The notes below the pieces were generated by a model that saw only the letters and a program-made list of their open reading frames with translations, was not told the DNA's origin and searched no databases. From JAMCZU01 sp964479405 (lineage in GTDB: Bacteria; Patescibacteriota; UBA1384; UBA12157; JAENIV01), in NCBI GenBank assembly GCA_964479405.1, contig CAYZMA010000001.1:1-59804 (forward strand): a stretch of DNA of 59,804 nt, given 5' to 3'. Shown in pieces: positions 36,629-44,980 of the stretch. The translations under genes and the position numbers were made by a program. Numbering within the stretch: position 1 is the first letter of the stretch; each line of letters opens with the position of its first letter.

Positions 36629-36919
36629 TTATACTCCTGCTAGTTTCTTGACTAGACATGAAAAACCGTAGCTTAGTAGAAGAAACAAATCTATTAACAA
36701 TGCTGGTAGCCAGAATAATACTAGCAGGCAAATCGCAATGTCTTCTTCGTTTAGAAATGGCGTATATGTAGCTGATCTTGAAAAAGTGAATAAGGTTGGC
36801 GGAGCATATTGCCCTTCTGACTCCGACAATGTTCCGAGTCGTAAAACTATGATGGTATAGATAACTCCTGCAACAAGATACACTGCTAATCCTACCTAAA
36901 ACAACATTTCTCTTGACAT
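36629..36919 (-). pseudogene. Small membrane protein gene with in-frame amber codon
   Basis: An ATG at 36917-36919 has a strong Shine-Dalgarno (GAGGAGG, 36928-36934) and a good promoter. After seven codons a TAG (36896-36898) interrupts the frame. The same frame then runs open to 36629 and encodes about 84-88 more residues with two hydrophobic helices (VYLVAGVIYTIIVLRLG and IAICLLVLFWLPALLIDLFL) and a Lys end. The only alternative start after the stop is GTG 36883, with a weak ribosome site. Most simply, one CAG-to-TAG type change has broken or shortened the gene. No family recognised. Confidence 0.6.
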
Positions 36920-36969
36920 TTTCTTTTCCTCCTCTATCTGAATTGACGATCTTTATCCGATTTAACTAT

Positions 36970-36998
36970 ATCCTACACAGGAAAACCTCTAATGTCAA
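36970..36998 (-). promoter_or_regulatory. Promoter of the amber-interrupted gene
   Basis: On the minus strand TTGACA (36998-36993), 17-nt spacer, TAGGAT (36975-36970). With the terminator and Shine-Dalgarno it defines a complete small transcription unit. Confidence 0.7.
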
Positions 36999-37036
36999 CA
37001 TTCTACTTGCTTAATATAATATCTATTACAACAATA

Positions 37037-37063
37037 TCGCGATCGCGGAAAAGTGGTAATAAA
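37037..37063 (+). repeat. CGCGATCGCG palindrome element, copy 2 (possible operator)
   Basis: TCGCGATCGCGGAAAAG then TGGTAATAAA. It lies 21 bp before the PaaX/Cas2-like start codon and 16 bp after a TATAAT at 37015-37020, where a repressor site would sit. Near-identical to copy 3. Confidence 0.7.
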
Positions 37064-37083
37064 AATAAGGAGAGAATTATTGA

Positions 37084-37599
37084 ATGCGCAGAAAGTCAAT
37101 GGCAGAGAAAATTTTAGGTGTTGTTGATGGTTTTATTAAGGAAAATGCGGCTATTTGGTATCCTTATAAAGGATTCGGGAAATCATTTAAGAAATACAGA
37201 GGCAGTTTTTATCGTTCATTAATAGAATTAAAAAATAGGGGATATCTTGAGGAAATTGAAATAAATGGTGAAAGATTTTTAAGAACAACTCCAAAAGGTA
37301 AATTAAAACTTATTAAAAAAAGAGTATTTAAAAAATGGGATGGTTTTTGGCGAATTATTGCTTTTGATATTTCAGAAACAAAGAAAAAAACAAGAGATTT
37401 ATTTAGAACAAAATTGCGATTATCAGGATGTAAGCCAATCCAAAAATCAGTTTGGATTACACCTAGTGATATTTCGGCCGACTTAGAAGAACTATTATCA
37501 ATTTTAAATATCAAAGAAAATGTAGATTATTTTATTTCTAAGGCGTTAACAAATGAAGAAAAATATCTTAAAATGTTTGACTTGAAATCTATCGATTAA
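37084..37599 (+). CDS. PaaX/Cas2-like regulator (wHTH plus Cas2-like fold)
   Basis: 171 residues in two parts. Residues 5-80 look like a winged helix (SFYRSLIELKNRGYLEEIEINGERFLRTTPKGK). Residues 84-165 look like the Cas2-like ferredoxin fold of PaaX repressors (WDGFWRIIAFDISETKKKTRDLFRTKL, then GCKPIQKSVWITP). PaaX proteins repress their own and nearby genes; Cas2 proper would begin at the second part and there is no cas1 or CRISPR array here. The gene is bracketed by two copies of a palindromic element, which may be its operator. GGAG at 37069-37073 lies ahead of the ATG. Confidence 0.75.
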   Translation: MRRKSMAEKILGVVDGFIKENAAIWYPYKGFGKSFKKYRGSFYRSLIELKNRGYLEEIEINGERFLRTTPKGKLKLIKKRVFKKWDGFWRIIAFDISETKKKTRDLFRTKLRLSGCKPIQKSVWITPSDISADLEELLSILNIKENVDYFISKALTNEEKYLKMFDLKSID

Positions 37600-37648
37600 A
37601 ACTATTTAATTTCATTATCAAATTAACAGATTTGTTTTGTTGTGATAA

Positions 37649-37677
37649 TTCCGCGATCGCGGAAAAGTGGTAATAAA
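37649..37677 (+). repeat. CGCGATCGCG palindrome element, copy 3
   Basis: TTCCGCGATCGCGGAA is a perfect 16-bp palindrome (37649-37664), followed by AAGTGGTAATAAA as in copy 2. It lies just upstream of, and partly at, the expected -35 region of argS (-10 TATAAT at 37702-37707). Confidence 0.75.
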
Positions 37678-37752
37678 TTTTTATTTTAGCAATAAGGGAT
37701 GTATAATAAAAAAAGTCAGATAAAAATACCAAATAATTAAATTTTAAGCAAG

Positions 37753-39333
37753 ATGAATGAAATAAAAGAAATTATTCAAAAAGCGATAAGAGAGGCATAT
37801 CCAGATATTGAAATGCCGGATTTTGATATAGTAGAAGCGCCGGAGAAATTTGGTGATTTTTCTACCAATGTGGCGATGATTTTAGGAAAAAGGTTAGGGG
37901 AGAGTCCGGGGGAAATTGCTAATAAGATAGCTAAGATAGTTGAGCAAACTAAAGATAATCAGAAAGTTGAGAAAGTAGAAGTGGTTAAACCCGGTTTTAT
38001 TAATTTTAAAATGCAAATCCCCTACTGGACGGAAAAAATTTCAGAGATATTAGAAACTGACAATAAATATGGTCAAAATAATTTCGGGCAAAATCGTAAA
38101 GTAGATGTGGAGTTTATCTCGGCCAATCCCACTGGTCCTTTGACTGTTGGCAATGCCCGCGGGGGAGTTATTGGCGATTGTATTGCTTCTGTTTTGGAAA
38201 AAAGCGGTTGGCAAGTAACACGCGAGTACTATTTTAATGATGCCGGCGGGCAAATTGATATTTTAGGTCATTCAATTTTAGCTGACGACAAGGCAGAATA
38301 TAAAGGCGATTACATTGAAGAACTGCGCGGGCAAATTGAAACTAAAGATTACAAAGAAGCGGGGAAACTTGCCGCGAAGATTTTAATTGAAAAAATTAAA
38401 AAAACAGCCGAAGAAATGGGAATTAAATTTGATGTTTTCTTTGCTGAAGGAAAAGATCTTAGAGATAAAAATAAAGTGAAGGAAACAATTGAATGGTTAA
38501 AAAGTAAAGATTTAATTTACGAAAAAGACGGCGCGGTTTGGTTTTTGTCAACCAAGTTTGGCGATGATAAAGATAGAGTTTTAATCAAAACTTCTGGCGA
38601 GCCGACTTATTTTGGGGTTGATGCTAGCTATCACAGAAATAAATTTCAAGAGCGAAATTTTGATCGCGTTATTGACATTTGGGGCGCCGATCACCACGGC
38701 GATGTCAGCCGGATTAAAGGTTTTGTTAAAGCTTTGGGTTATGAAGATAAATTTGAAATCGTTTTACACCAATTTGTTCGAATTGTGGTTTCCGGTAAGG
38801 AAGTTCGAATGTCAAAAAGAACAGGCAATTTTATTGCCGTTGAAGACTTGCTTAAAGAAGTGGGCAAAGATGCCTATCGGTTTTTTATGCTGGCTTACGA
38901 TTTAAATAGTCACATGACTTTTGATTTGAATTTAGCCAAAGAACAATCGCAGAAAAATCCGGTCTATTATGTTCAATACGCCTACGCCAGAATCGCCTCA
39001 ATTCTTGCTAAAATCAAAAATCAAAATGCAAAAATAATATCAAATGATCAAATTACTAAATTACTAAAAGAACCAGAGGAAATTGCCTTAATCAAACAAC
39101 TAGCAAAACTTCCAAATTTAGTTGAAGAAATTGGACAAAGTTATCAAATTCAAAAATTGCCATTTTATGCCACAGAACTGGCTAACGCTTTTCATGGTTT
39201 TTACGAAAAATGCCCAGTTTTACAGGCAGAAGCAGAGGTAAAATTGGCTCGTTTGCAATTACTTAAAGCCACTCAAATAGTTCTCAAAAATACCTTAGAT
39301 ATAATGGGCATCTCTGCTCCTGAAAAAATGTAA
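37753..39333 (+). CDS. argS: Arginyl-tRNA synthetase with altered HIGH motif
   Basis: Class I synthetase for tRNA-Arg. N-terminal Add-1 domain (about 1-90), then EFISANPTGPLTVGNARGG, where the HIGH motif is T131-V-G-N134 instead of H-V-G-H. WGADHHGDVSRI and the KMSK loop (VRMSKRTGNFI) follow, with a DALR anticodon-binding domain at the end (VQYAYARIASIL). 526 residues, a little short. Loss of both histidines is unusual; some CPR enzymes seem to share it from memory. Confidence 0.93.
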   Translation: MNEIKEIIQKAIREAYPDIEMPDFDIVEAPEKFGDFSTNVAMILGKRLGESPGEIANKIAKIVEQTKDNQKVEKVEVVKPGFINFKMQIPYWTEKISEILETDNKYGQNNFGQNRKVDVEFISANPTGPLTVGNARGGVIGDCIASVLEKSGWQVTREYYFNDAGGQIDILGHSILADDKAEYKGDYIEELRGQIETKDYKEAGKLAAKILIEKIKKTAEEMGIKFDVFFAEGKDLRDKNKVKETIEWLKSKDLIYEKDGAVWFLSTKFGDDKDRVLIKTSGEPTYFGVDASYHRNKFQERNFDRVIDIWGADHHGDVSRIKGFVKALGYEDKFEIVLHQFVRIVVSGKEVRMSKRTGNFIAVEDLLKEVGKDAYRFFMLAYDLNSHMTFDLNLAKEQSQKNPVYYVQYAYARIASILAKIKNQNAKIISNDQITKLLKEPEEIALIKQLAKLPNLVEEIGQSYQIQKLPFYATELANAFHGFYEKCPVLQAEAEVKLARLQLLKATQIVLKNTLDIMGISAPEKM

Positions 39334-39334
39334 A

Positions 39335-39357
39335 GAAAACTCCGGTGTAACCCGGAG
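39335..39357 (-). terminator. Terminator of purD (hairpin shared with argS end)
   Basis: CTCCGG (39340-39345) and CCGGAG (39352-39357) form the stem. On the minus strand it is followed by TTTTC (39339-39335), fitting the purD end; argS on the other strand ends just before it. Confidence 0.7.
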
Positions 39358-39372
39358 CTGATATTTATTAAA

Positions 39373-40668
39373 TTAAGATGGTGTAATGGCGCGCTGGCCG
39401 ATGTCGGAACGACATCGCATACCATTGAAGTGGATTTTGCCGACAGCTTTGTAAGCGTTGTCTATGGCAGTATGATAATCTTCTGCTACCGCTGTTATAC
39501 TAAGAACACGACCACCGGAAGTGACAAGGACGCCATCCTCTCTAAGCGCAGTGCCGGCGTGGAAGATATTAACTCCGGTTATTTTTTCGGCTTCAGCTAA
39601 ACCGTTAATGACTTTCTCTTTTTCGTATTTGCCCGGGTAGCCACCGGAGGCAAGAATAACACAGACGGAGCTTTTGTCTTGCCATTTAATTTTCATGTTA
39701 GTGAGAGAGCCATCGAGTGAAGCTTGAATAATATCTATCAGATCTGTCTCAAGCAGCGGAAGAGCTACTTGTGTTTCCGGATCACCAAAGCGACAATTGT
39801 ATTCTAGAACTTTTGGTCCATCATCGGTAAGCATAATTCCTGTATAAAGAACACCGGTGAATGGGCATCCTTCTATAAACATGGCGCGGAGAGTGGGCTC
39901 GATAATGGTATCCATTATTTGACCACATATTTCCGGTGTAATAATGGGAACTGGTGCGTAACCGCCCATACCACCGGTATTTGGACCCAGATCATTATCC
40001 CAAACCCGTTTGTAATCTTGGACCGGGATAAGCGGGACGATACTTCTACTGTCAGTGATGACGATAAACGAAGCTTCCGGTCCTTTTAATTCCTCCTCAA
40101 CAATGATTCTGTCCCCGGCTTTGGGGAAGGCGTGGTCAATCATGATGGTTTGAATGGCTTGCAATGCTTCCTCGAGGGTTTTGCAGATAAAAACGCCTTT
40201 ACCATAAGCTTCGCCGTCGGCTTTGATAACTAGATTAAACACGCGAGGGCCGGGGCTATAGATGATTTCGGCATACTCACGCGCCTCTACTGGATTATCA
40301 AAGACGCGAAAGAGAGCGTGTGGTATTTTGTATTTCCGAGTCAGAAGACGACCATATATTTTACTTCCCTCAATAGCGGCGGCTTTTCTACTAGGGCCGA
40401 AGGTTTGGATCCCAACGCTACGAAAAAAATCGGCTAAACCGTCGATCAGTGGTGCTTCAGGTCCTATAATCGCCAGATCAATGTTATAATCTTTAGCGAA
40501 GGCGGTTACCTCATAGCGATTAAATATTTCAATATCTACGCACTCTGCCACTTGAGCCATGCCCGGGTTTCCCGGGAAGCAGAAGATGTCAGTTACCAAG
40601 GGGCTTTGAGAAATTTTCCATGCCAGAGCATGTTCTCGGCCACCTTCTCCTACAATTAAGACACGCAT
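39373..40668 (-). CDS. purD: Phosphoribosylamine--glycine ligase PurD
   Basis: Second step of de novo purine synthesis (GAR synthetase, ATP-grasp). MRVLIVGEGGREHALAW, GPEAPLIDGLAD, GPSRKAAAIEGSK, VIKADGEAYGKGVF, GPNTGGMGGYAP and LEYNCRFGDPETQ are visible. 431 residues, family length; HADG-type loop and GKGV intact. No other pur gene is in the window. It has its own promoter (TTGACA 40734-40729, N16, TATAAT 40712-40707) and AAAGGAGG site, and richer GC codons than its neighbours, all suggestive of acquisition. Confidence 0.95.
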   Translation of the reverse strand: MRVLIVGEGGREHALAWKISQSPLVTDIFCFPGNPGMAQVAECVDIEIFNRYEVTAFAKDYNIDLAIIGPEAPLIDGLADFFRSVGIQTFGPSRKAAAIEGSKIYGRLLTRKYKIPHALFRVFDNPVEAREYAEIIYSPGPRVFNLVIKADGEAYGKGVFICKTLEEALQAIQTIMIDHAFPKAGDRIIVEEELKGPEASFIVITDSRSIVPLIPVQDYKRVWDNDLGPNTGGMGGYAPVPIITPEICGQIMDTIIEPTLRAMFIEGCPFTGVLYTGIMLTDDGPKVLEYNCRFGDPETQVALPLLETDLIDIIQASLDGSLTNMKIKWQDKSSVCVILASGGYPGKYEKEKVINGLAEAEKITGVNIFHAGTALREDGVLVTSGGRVLSITAVAEDYHTAIDNAYKAVGKIHFNGMRCRSDIGQRAITPS

Positions 40669-40706
40669 TTACCCGTTACCTCCTTTAAAGATTTGTGTCC
40701 ATTTGC

Positions 40707-40734
40707 ATTATACATTTTTTATATCTGATGTCAA
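40707..40734 (-). promoter_or_regulatory. Promoter of purD
   Basis: Minus-strand TTGACA, 16-nt spacer, TATAAT; predicted leader is about 30 nt with AAGGAGG before the ATG. Confidence 0.8.
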
Positions 40735-40749
40735 GATAGCCCAACCGAG

Positions 40750-40770
40750 TGTCCACCTACGAGGTGGACA
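40750..40770. repeat. Palindromic hairpin overlapping the end of the HELSH protease gene
   Basis: TGTCCACCT, loop ACG, AGGTGGACA. It encodes the last residues (MSTS) and the TAG stop (40757-40759) of the next gene. Similar TCCACC/GGTGGA stems occur in the second pilin leader. Confidence 0.8.
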
Positions 40771-41416
40771 TTTTGGTTAACCCATAAAAAATCAAACTTA
40801 CCAATAAGCATTCAAATAGTATAAAGATAACAATGTTTAAGATGGGTGATAATCCAATAAAAATAAAATTTAGATACGAAAAATTTATTGAAGTAAAAGA
40901 AATTAATAGATAAAAAAGAACTGATAAAAATATAATGGGAATAGTAATATTGAGCAAATCTTGGCGACTCGGTGTCATAGTAACGGCAATTGAAAGCAGG
41001 AGATAGACAACCAAAAGATTTTGCCAATGACTAAAGTTAACAACAGAAAAAATCATTTTAAAATTAGAAACGATCGCCGTTAAATTTAAAGAACTTTCCA
41101 GCTTAATGTACTGTGCTAAAAAATAAAAAATCAAAATACTTACAACCAGTGGGGCAATGGAAATAAAAATTGGTCCAAAAATGGGAATAATTGGTTTTTG
41201 ATGATGAACCGAACCGCCTTCTTTATCAAAAAACGAAATTTTCACAATTTTAGCGCCACAAATTAAACAGGCAAAAGCATGGGAAAGTTCGTGAATAATC
41301 ACTCCGGGGGCGACAAAAAAACGCCATTTATAACCAAAAAAAGAGCGAACTAAAAAATAGTTTATCAAATATGCCAAAACTAGAAGTATTAAGGTTAATA
41401 TTAAAAAATTAATCAT
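40757..41416 (-). CDS. Membrane zinc protease-like protein (HELSH)
   Basis: 219 residues with about five hydrophobic helices and a zinc motif VIIHELSHAFACLICGAKI near residue 40, followed by SFFDKEGGSVHH. This is a peptidase M50B-like or DUF3267-like layout; the second metal site typical of site-2 proteases (NPDG-like) is not seen, so the exact family is uncertain. It lies 12 nt downstream of the PP2C-like gene and probably shares its transcript. Confidence 0.7.
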   Translation of the reverse strand: MINFLILTLILLVLAYLINYFLVRSFFGYKWRFFVAPGVIIHELSHAFACLICGAKIVKISFFDKEGGSVHHQKPIIPIFGPIFISIAPLVVSILIFYFLAQYIKLESSLNLTAIVSNFKMIFSVVNFSHWQNLLVVYLLLSIAVTMTPSRQDLLNITIPIIFLSVLFYLLISFTSINFSYLNFIFIGLSPILNIVIFILFECLLVSLIFYGLTKMSTS

Positions 41417-41428
41417 TGTTTTAGAACT

Positions 41429-43663
41429 CTAAATGGTTATCTCATAGACATTATTGTTATTTAGGACCCAAATCTTTTTGGATTTAACCGAAACAATAAA
41501 ATCGGTAATTTTGTCAAAATTATCCGGCAGGGCATATTGTCTAATGAATACCCCATCTTTATCCAATTCTAAAATTCTCTTTTGACCGGTGTCTAAAATA
41601 TACAAGGAAGGAGTATCGGAATCAGTGTAAATTTTTCGAGGTTCAGTGATTTTATCCCAAGGCGTCGGAATATTTTTTAAAGAAAAATCTTGTAATTTTG
41701 ATCGTTGAAATTTTGAAACCGTGCCGTCGCCTTTAAGGACATAAACCGAACCATCAATTGTCAAAGAAAGAGATTGTTTTAAACCATTTGTGCTGGCGAT
41801 ATATTCTTCGCCTTTTTGAAAAATATCCTTACTAGAGGAATGCCGATAAATTTGACCAGAAACACCGTCTAAAAGGTAAAGACTGCCGACATAGTTGGAG
41901 ATAGCATTAGCTGTTTCCCATCTGCCATCATCGGCAATTTGAGTTTGAGTTAATTTATCTGTGCGGGGGTCAAATTCAAAGACATTTTGATTGCTGGTGT
42001 AAAAATACAAAATTGTGCCAAAATTTGTGCCAGAAACAAAATTACCCTTATTTTTTGGCAATGTTGCCACCTTCTGTGGTTTGCCACCCAAGAGGCTCGC
42101 TTTGTAAATATCGGTATCTGTTGTCAAGTAGGCTTCACCTGAAGAAATATATAAATTTTTAATATTATCCGAAACTGTAATAATTGGTTCTAGCGCACTA
42201 AATCTGGTGGTGGAGGTTAACTTATCAAGTTCCTGATATGAAATTACAATGACTGCTTGCGAATCTTTACTGACAAGAGAATTAGTTTTAATAGTCTCGG
42301 CTTTACTGATAGCGTTAATAAAATTTTGCTTGGCTTTTTCGGAATCGCCCAGACTTAAAGCATTTTTGCCATCTTTTTGGGCAGCAATGGCTTGGTCAAG
42401 AATTTTTTGACTATCTAAATTACCAAGACTGCTTTTACCTTTTCCCTTAAAACCAATCACTAGACCAATAATAATAATTAAAATGGCGGCTACAATAATA
42501 TAGAAAAATTTTCGTTTATCTTTGTTGGTGTAAAGTCCTAAAAACCAAGTGAAGGAATTTTTTAAAAAACTAAAAATGGATTTAAAAATAGTAATAAACT
42601 TTTTTCCGGATTTGTTTTCTTTGAGGGCTTTCTTTTCCTGATAATAATGGACATATAGTTCAGGCGAATAGTTAATTTCTTCATCTTTAAGAAGATGATC
42701 ATCACGAGAATCTTTACTCATAAATTCTTTTTGAAAATTGTCGGTAGTCGGTTTTTCTTCTGAATTTTCAGCAGGTAAAGTAGTTATTTTTTTTGGCTTT
42801 TTGACTTTATTTTTAAGCTTGCTAATTGATTTTACGGATTTTAATGCATTTGAGCTAATAGTTGCAATAATTTTTCCCAGTGGTGTCAGAATAGTTTGCC
42901 AAAATGATTTTATTTTTGTAAGAACAGACTCACTGGATTTATCAAGATAAAAAACATTTTCAAGACTCTCTTTTAGTGGTTTATCGGCTAAACTTTCTTT
43001 TGATAAGAGGTTAATAATAAAGAAATTAACATTTTTAACTTTAGCTTTCCGAAGCAATTTAGCAATTTGCGAAGCTGCCTCCGGCGGATCATTTAAAGTA
43101 ATAATTTGACGCAAAGATTCAAGGGAAATGTTTTCAAAAAGACTTTTATTGGTAATCAGAACCTTATCTTTTGTCTTTAAAGTGCCGGAGATGACATCGG
43201 AAAAAGTTTTTAAAGGGTGGACTTCAACCTTGTCTGTCATTCCTTCGGTTAGGTGATTTATTTTTCCGTCGCGAAAAAGATAAGCCTCGGTTTTGCCAGC
43301 GGTGGATAAAATTAAACTATCGCCAACAATGGTGGCTAAAATACCCGAAAGATTGCCAATCCATTCAGTTTCGCCATTTTGAGTGATTTGAGCTAAGTTT
43401 TCGTTAATTTTTTTTAAAGCCAGTTCAAAATTTTGAAGATCGGAAGTACTGCCACCGTCATAGTAAGTATTAGAGAAATTATTAATAATCATTTGACCAA
43501 TCTGAGCCGAGTTGTACCAAGGAGAAAGAATTTCTACCAATGAAAAAGTCTCACCCATAGGGGATTTAGTTAAATCGGGCGATTTGCTGTGTTGCGAACT
43601 TAAAAATCGGTCAGCGAGCTTTCCTGAACAAGTAACTTTGCTAAATTGAATTTCATAATTCAT
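41429..43663 (-). CDS. Degenerate PP2C-like protein with membrane helix and beta-propeller
   Basis: 744 residues. The N-terminal 230 resemble a PPM/PP2C phosphatase (LSGILATIVGDSLILSTAGKTEAYLFRDGKINHLTEG), but the metal-binding Asp pattern (DG...GDSR) appears lost. A linker leads to a single membrane helix (about 393-411), a TPR-like helical hairpin (about 430-470) and a C-terminal beta-propeller-like domain of repeated strands (about 490-744). It could sense an outside signal with its propeller. Upstream of the HELSH protease gene. Confidence 0.65.
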   Translation of the reverse strand: MNYEIQFSKVTCSGKLADRFLSSQHSKSPDLTKSPMGETFSLVEILSPWYNSAQIGQMIINNFSNTYYDGGSTSDLQNFELALKKINENLAQITQNGETEWIGNLSGILATIVGDSLILSTAGKTEAYLFRDGKINHLTEGMTDKVEVHPLKTFSDVISGTLKTKDKVLITNKSLFENISLESLRQIITLNDPPEAASQIAKLLRKAKVKNVNFFIINLLSKESLADKPLKESLENVFYLDKSSESVLTKIKSFWQTILTPLGKIIATISSNALKSVKSISKLKNKVKKPKKITTLPAENSEEKPTTDNFQKEFMSKDSRDDHLLKDEEINYSPELYVHYYQEKKALKENKSGKKFITIFKSIFSFLKNSFTWFLGLYTNKDKRKFFYIIVAAILIIIIGLVIGFKGKGKSSLGNLDSQKILDQAIAAQKDGKNALSLGDSEKAKQNFINAISKAETIKTNSLVSKDSQAVIVISYQELDKLTSTTRFSALEPIITVSDNIKNLYISSGEAYLTTDTDIYKASLLGGKPQKVATLPKNKGNFVSGTNFGTILYFYTSNQNVFEFDPRTDKLTQTQIADDGRWETANAISNYVGSLYLLDGVSGQIYRHSSSKDIFQKGEEYIASTNGLKQSLSLTIDGSVYVLKGDGTVSKFQRSKLQDFSLKNIPTPWDKITEPRKIYTDSDTPSLYILDTGQKRILELDKDGVFIRQYALPDNFDKITDFIVSVKSKKIWVLNNNNVYEITI

Positions 43664-43893
43664 AATTTTAAAATTGAGCTTTAATTTATTGTAACAAAGT
43701 TAAAGTTTAAACTCCAGTGCCAGAAAAAGCTTGATTTTATAATGGTTAACTGGTAAAATACATCTTGACTCTAAAAAGTCATTATCTTACGGCTATGAGA
43801 GAGGGGTGAGAGAGATAGCAGAGATAGTATTTTTAGTTAAACCTGCGGGAATGGAATTTTTGCAGATAATCGGTATGATGCTCAAGAGGACTT
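43664..43893. other. Gap with possible promoter
   Basis: No gene supported. TTGACT at 43764-43769 could be a -35 box for the small plus-strand unit ending at the terminator at 44127. Nothing else seen. Confidence 0.3.
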
Positions 43894-44118
43894 GTGAACG
43901 GAACGATAAGAGGGCTCTTTGCTGAAGGCGATATGGTTGAACTTGCTGTTCTGAAGTTGGTCGTCGACAACGGTGGGCATGGAACATCAAGACTAAAGGA
44001 TTCCAAGCGTGAAGTAAGAATCATAAAAGGGGCATTGGATAGATGGAGATCATCGGGCGACGCAGATGAACTATGGAGGTCTGGTCCACCATTGACACTA
44101 ATCGAACCTGTAGGTTGA
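43894..44118 (+). CDS. Small hypothetical protein
   Basis: 74 residues from GTG 43894 with AGAGGA just upstream. The composition (MVELAVLKLVVDNGG, then ALDRWRSSGDADELWRSGPP) looks protein-like and is followed at once by a strong terminator in the same direction. GC content is above that of neighbours. Overlapping minus-strand frames end or lack signals. Not recognised; it could also be a short non-coding transcript. Confidence 0.4.
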   Translation: MNGTIRGLFAEGDMVELAVLKLVVDNGGHGTSRLKDSKREVRIIKGALDRWRSSGDADELWRSGPPLTLIEPVG

Positions 44119-44126
44119 TAACACAT

Positions 44127-44164
44127 GGGTTTGTGACTTATATATGGTCGCAAACCCCTTTTTT
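44127..44164 (+). terminator. Rho-independent terminator
   Basis: GGGTTTGTGAC (44127-44137) with GTCGCAAACCC (44147-44157), one mismatch, followed by C and six T. Plus-strand direction. Confidence 0.85.
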
Positions 44165-44242
44165 ATTCAAAATATTTTAATAAAGGATATATTCCACCAA
44201 ATTAGGGGACGGTTCTCTTTTAACCTGACGATTTGCTATTAT

Positions 44243-44881
44243 CTATTTATTGCTTAAGTTGTAACGAGTTTTTCTTGCTTCATGATATCTTTGATAATTT
44301 GATCCCCAGATAGGTTTTAGATAATTTTTAACCACTATTTCATCTATTATCATTTTTTGGTAATTCTGTTGACGAGTTAAGTCATTAAAACCGAATTCAT
44401 TGTAAAAAATATCCTCAGTGATTAAACTGTTTTTCTTTCCTTCGGTGTAATATTTGTAGCTTGAATAACTATACTCTTGAGGTTCACTGATAATATTTGC
44501 TCTAACGGGATTCAACTCTATATATTTACCGCATTGGATAAAATATGCGTCTTTGCCAACCGGCTGACTCTTGAATCTGCCTTGCCAAAAATGACCAACC
44601 CAATCATATTGCTGACGATAATGATGGAAGTAGGCTAGCTCTAACTTTTTCATAAATGTTGAGAAATCACTGGCTTTAAAGGTTTTTAAAAGCATGTGAA
44701 TATGGTTGGGCATTAGGCAGTAGTGGTACAGGTCAAAAGGGTGTTCTGTCTTATATCTTCCGATGAGTTCTAAAAAATAGAGATAATCGTTGTTTGACTT
44801 AAAAACCGAGTGGCGATTGTTGCCACGGATCATAACATGGTAATAGCTTTGTGATAAAAGTAGTCGTGGAGGTCTTGGCAT
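44243..44881 (-). CDS. REP-associated tyrosine transposase (Y1/IS200 superfamily)
   Basis: Single-strand DNA transposase of 212 residues. SQSYYHVMIRGNNRHSVF begins the fold, YCLMPNHIHMLLK holds the HUH pair (HIH), and YFIQCGKYIELNPVRANI contains the catalytic tyrosine and the RAYT-typical ELNPVRA. DWVGHFWQGRFKSQPV is also typical. Intact. Bracketed by inverted REP-like repeats. Confidence 0.93.
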   Translation of the reverse strand: MPRPPRLLLSQSYYHVMIRGNNRHSVFKSNNDYLYFLELIGRYKTEHPFDLYHYCLMPNHIHMLLKTFKASDFSTFMKKLELAYFHHYRQQYDWVGHFWQGRFKSQPVGKDAYFIQCGKYIELNPVRANIISEPQEYSYSSYKYYTEGKKNSLITEDIFYNEFGFNDLTRQQNYQKMIIDEIVVKNYLKPIWGSNYQRYHEARKTRYNLSNK

Positions 44882-44980
44882 ACTTAAATTATATTATGCC
44901 AAAAATATTTTAGCAAATTTACTGGGCAAAAGAGAACCGTCCCCTAGGTTCTAGGTTCCCTAGGTTCGTAGGTCTTCTTT

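Noticed and set aside
36896..36898. Alternative genetic code (amber read as sense)
   Set aside because: TAG ends several other genes in the window (for example the IS30 transposase and ftsQ), so general recoding is unlikely.
37084..37599. CRISPR-Cas locus suggested by a Cas2-like fold
   Set aside because: No repeat-spacer array and no cas1 or effector; an N-terminal winged helix points to a PaaX-type regulator.
43833..44153. Minus-strand 106-codon ORF
   Set aside because: It would read through the plus-strand terminator and has no ribosome site; composition is Ser/Pro-rich shadow-like.
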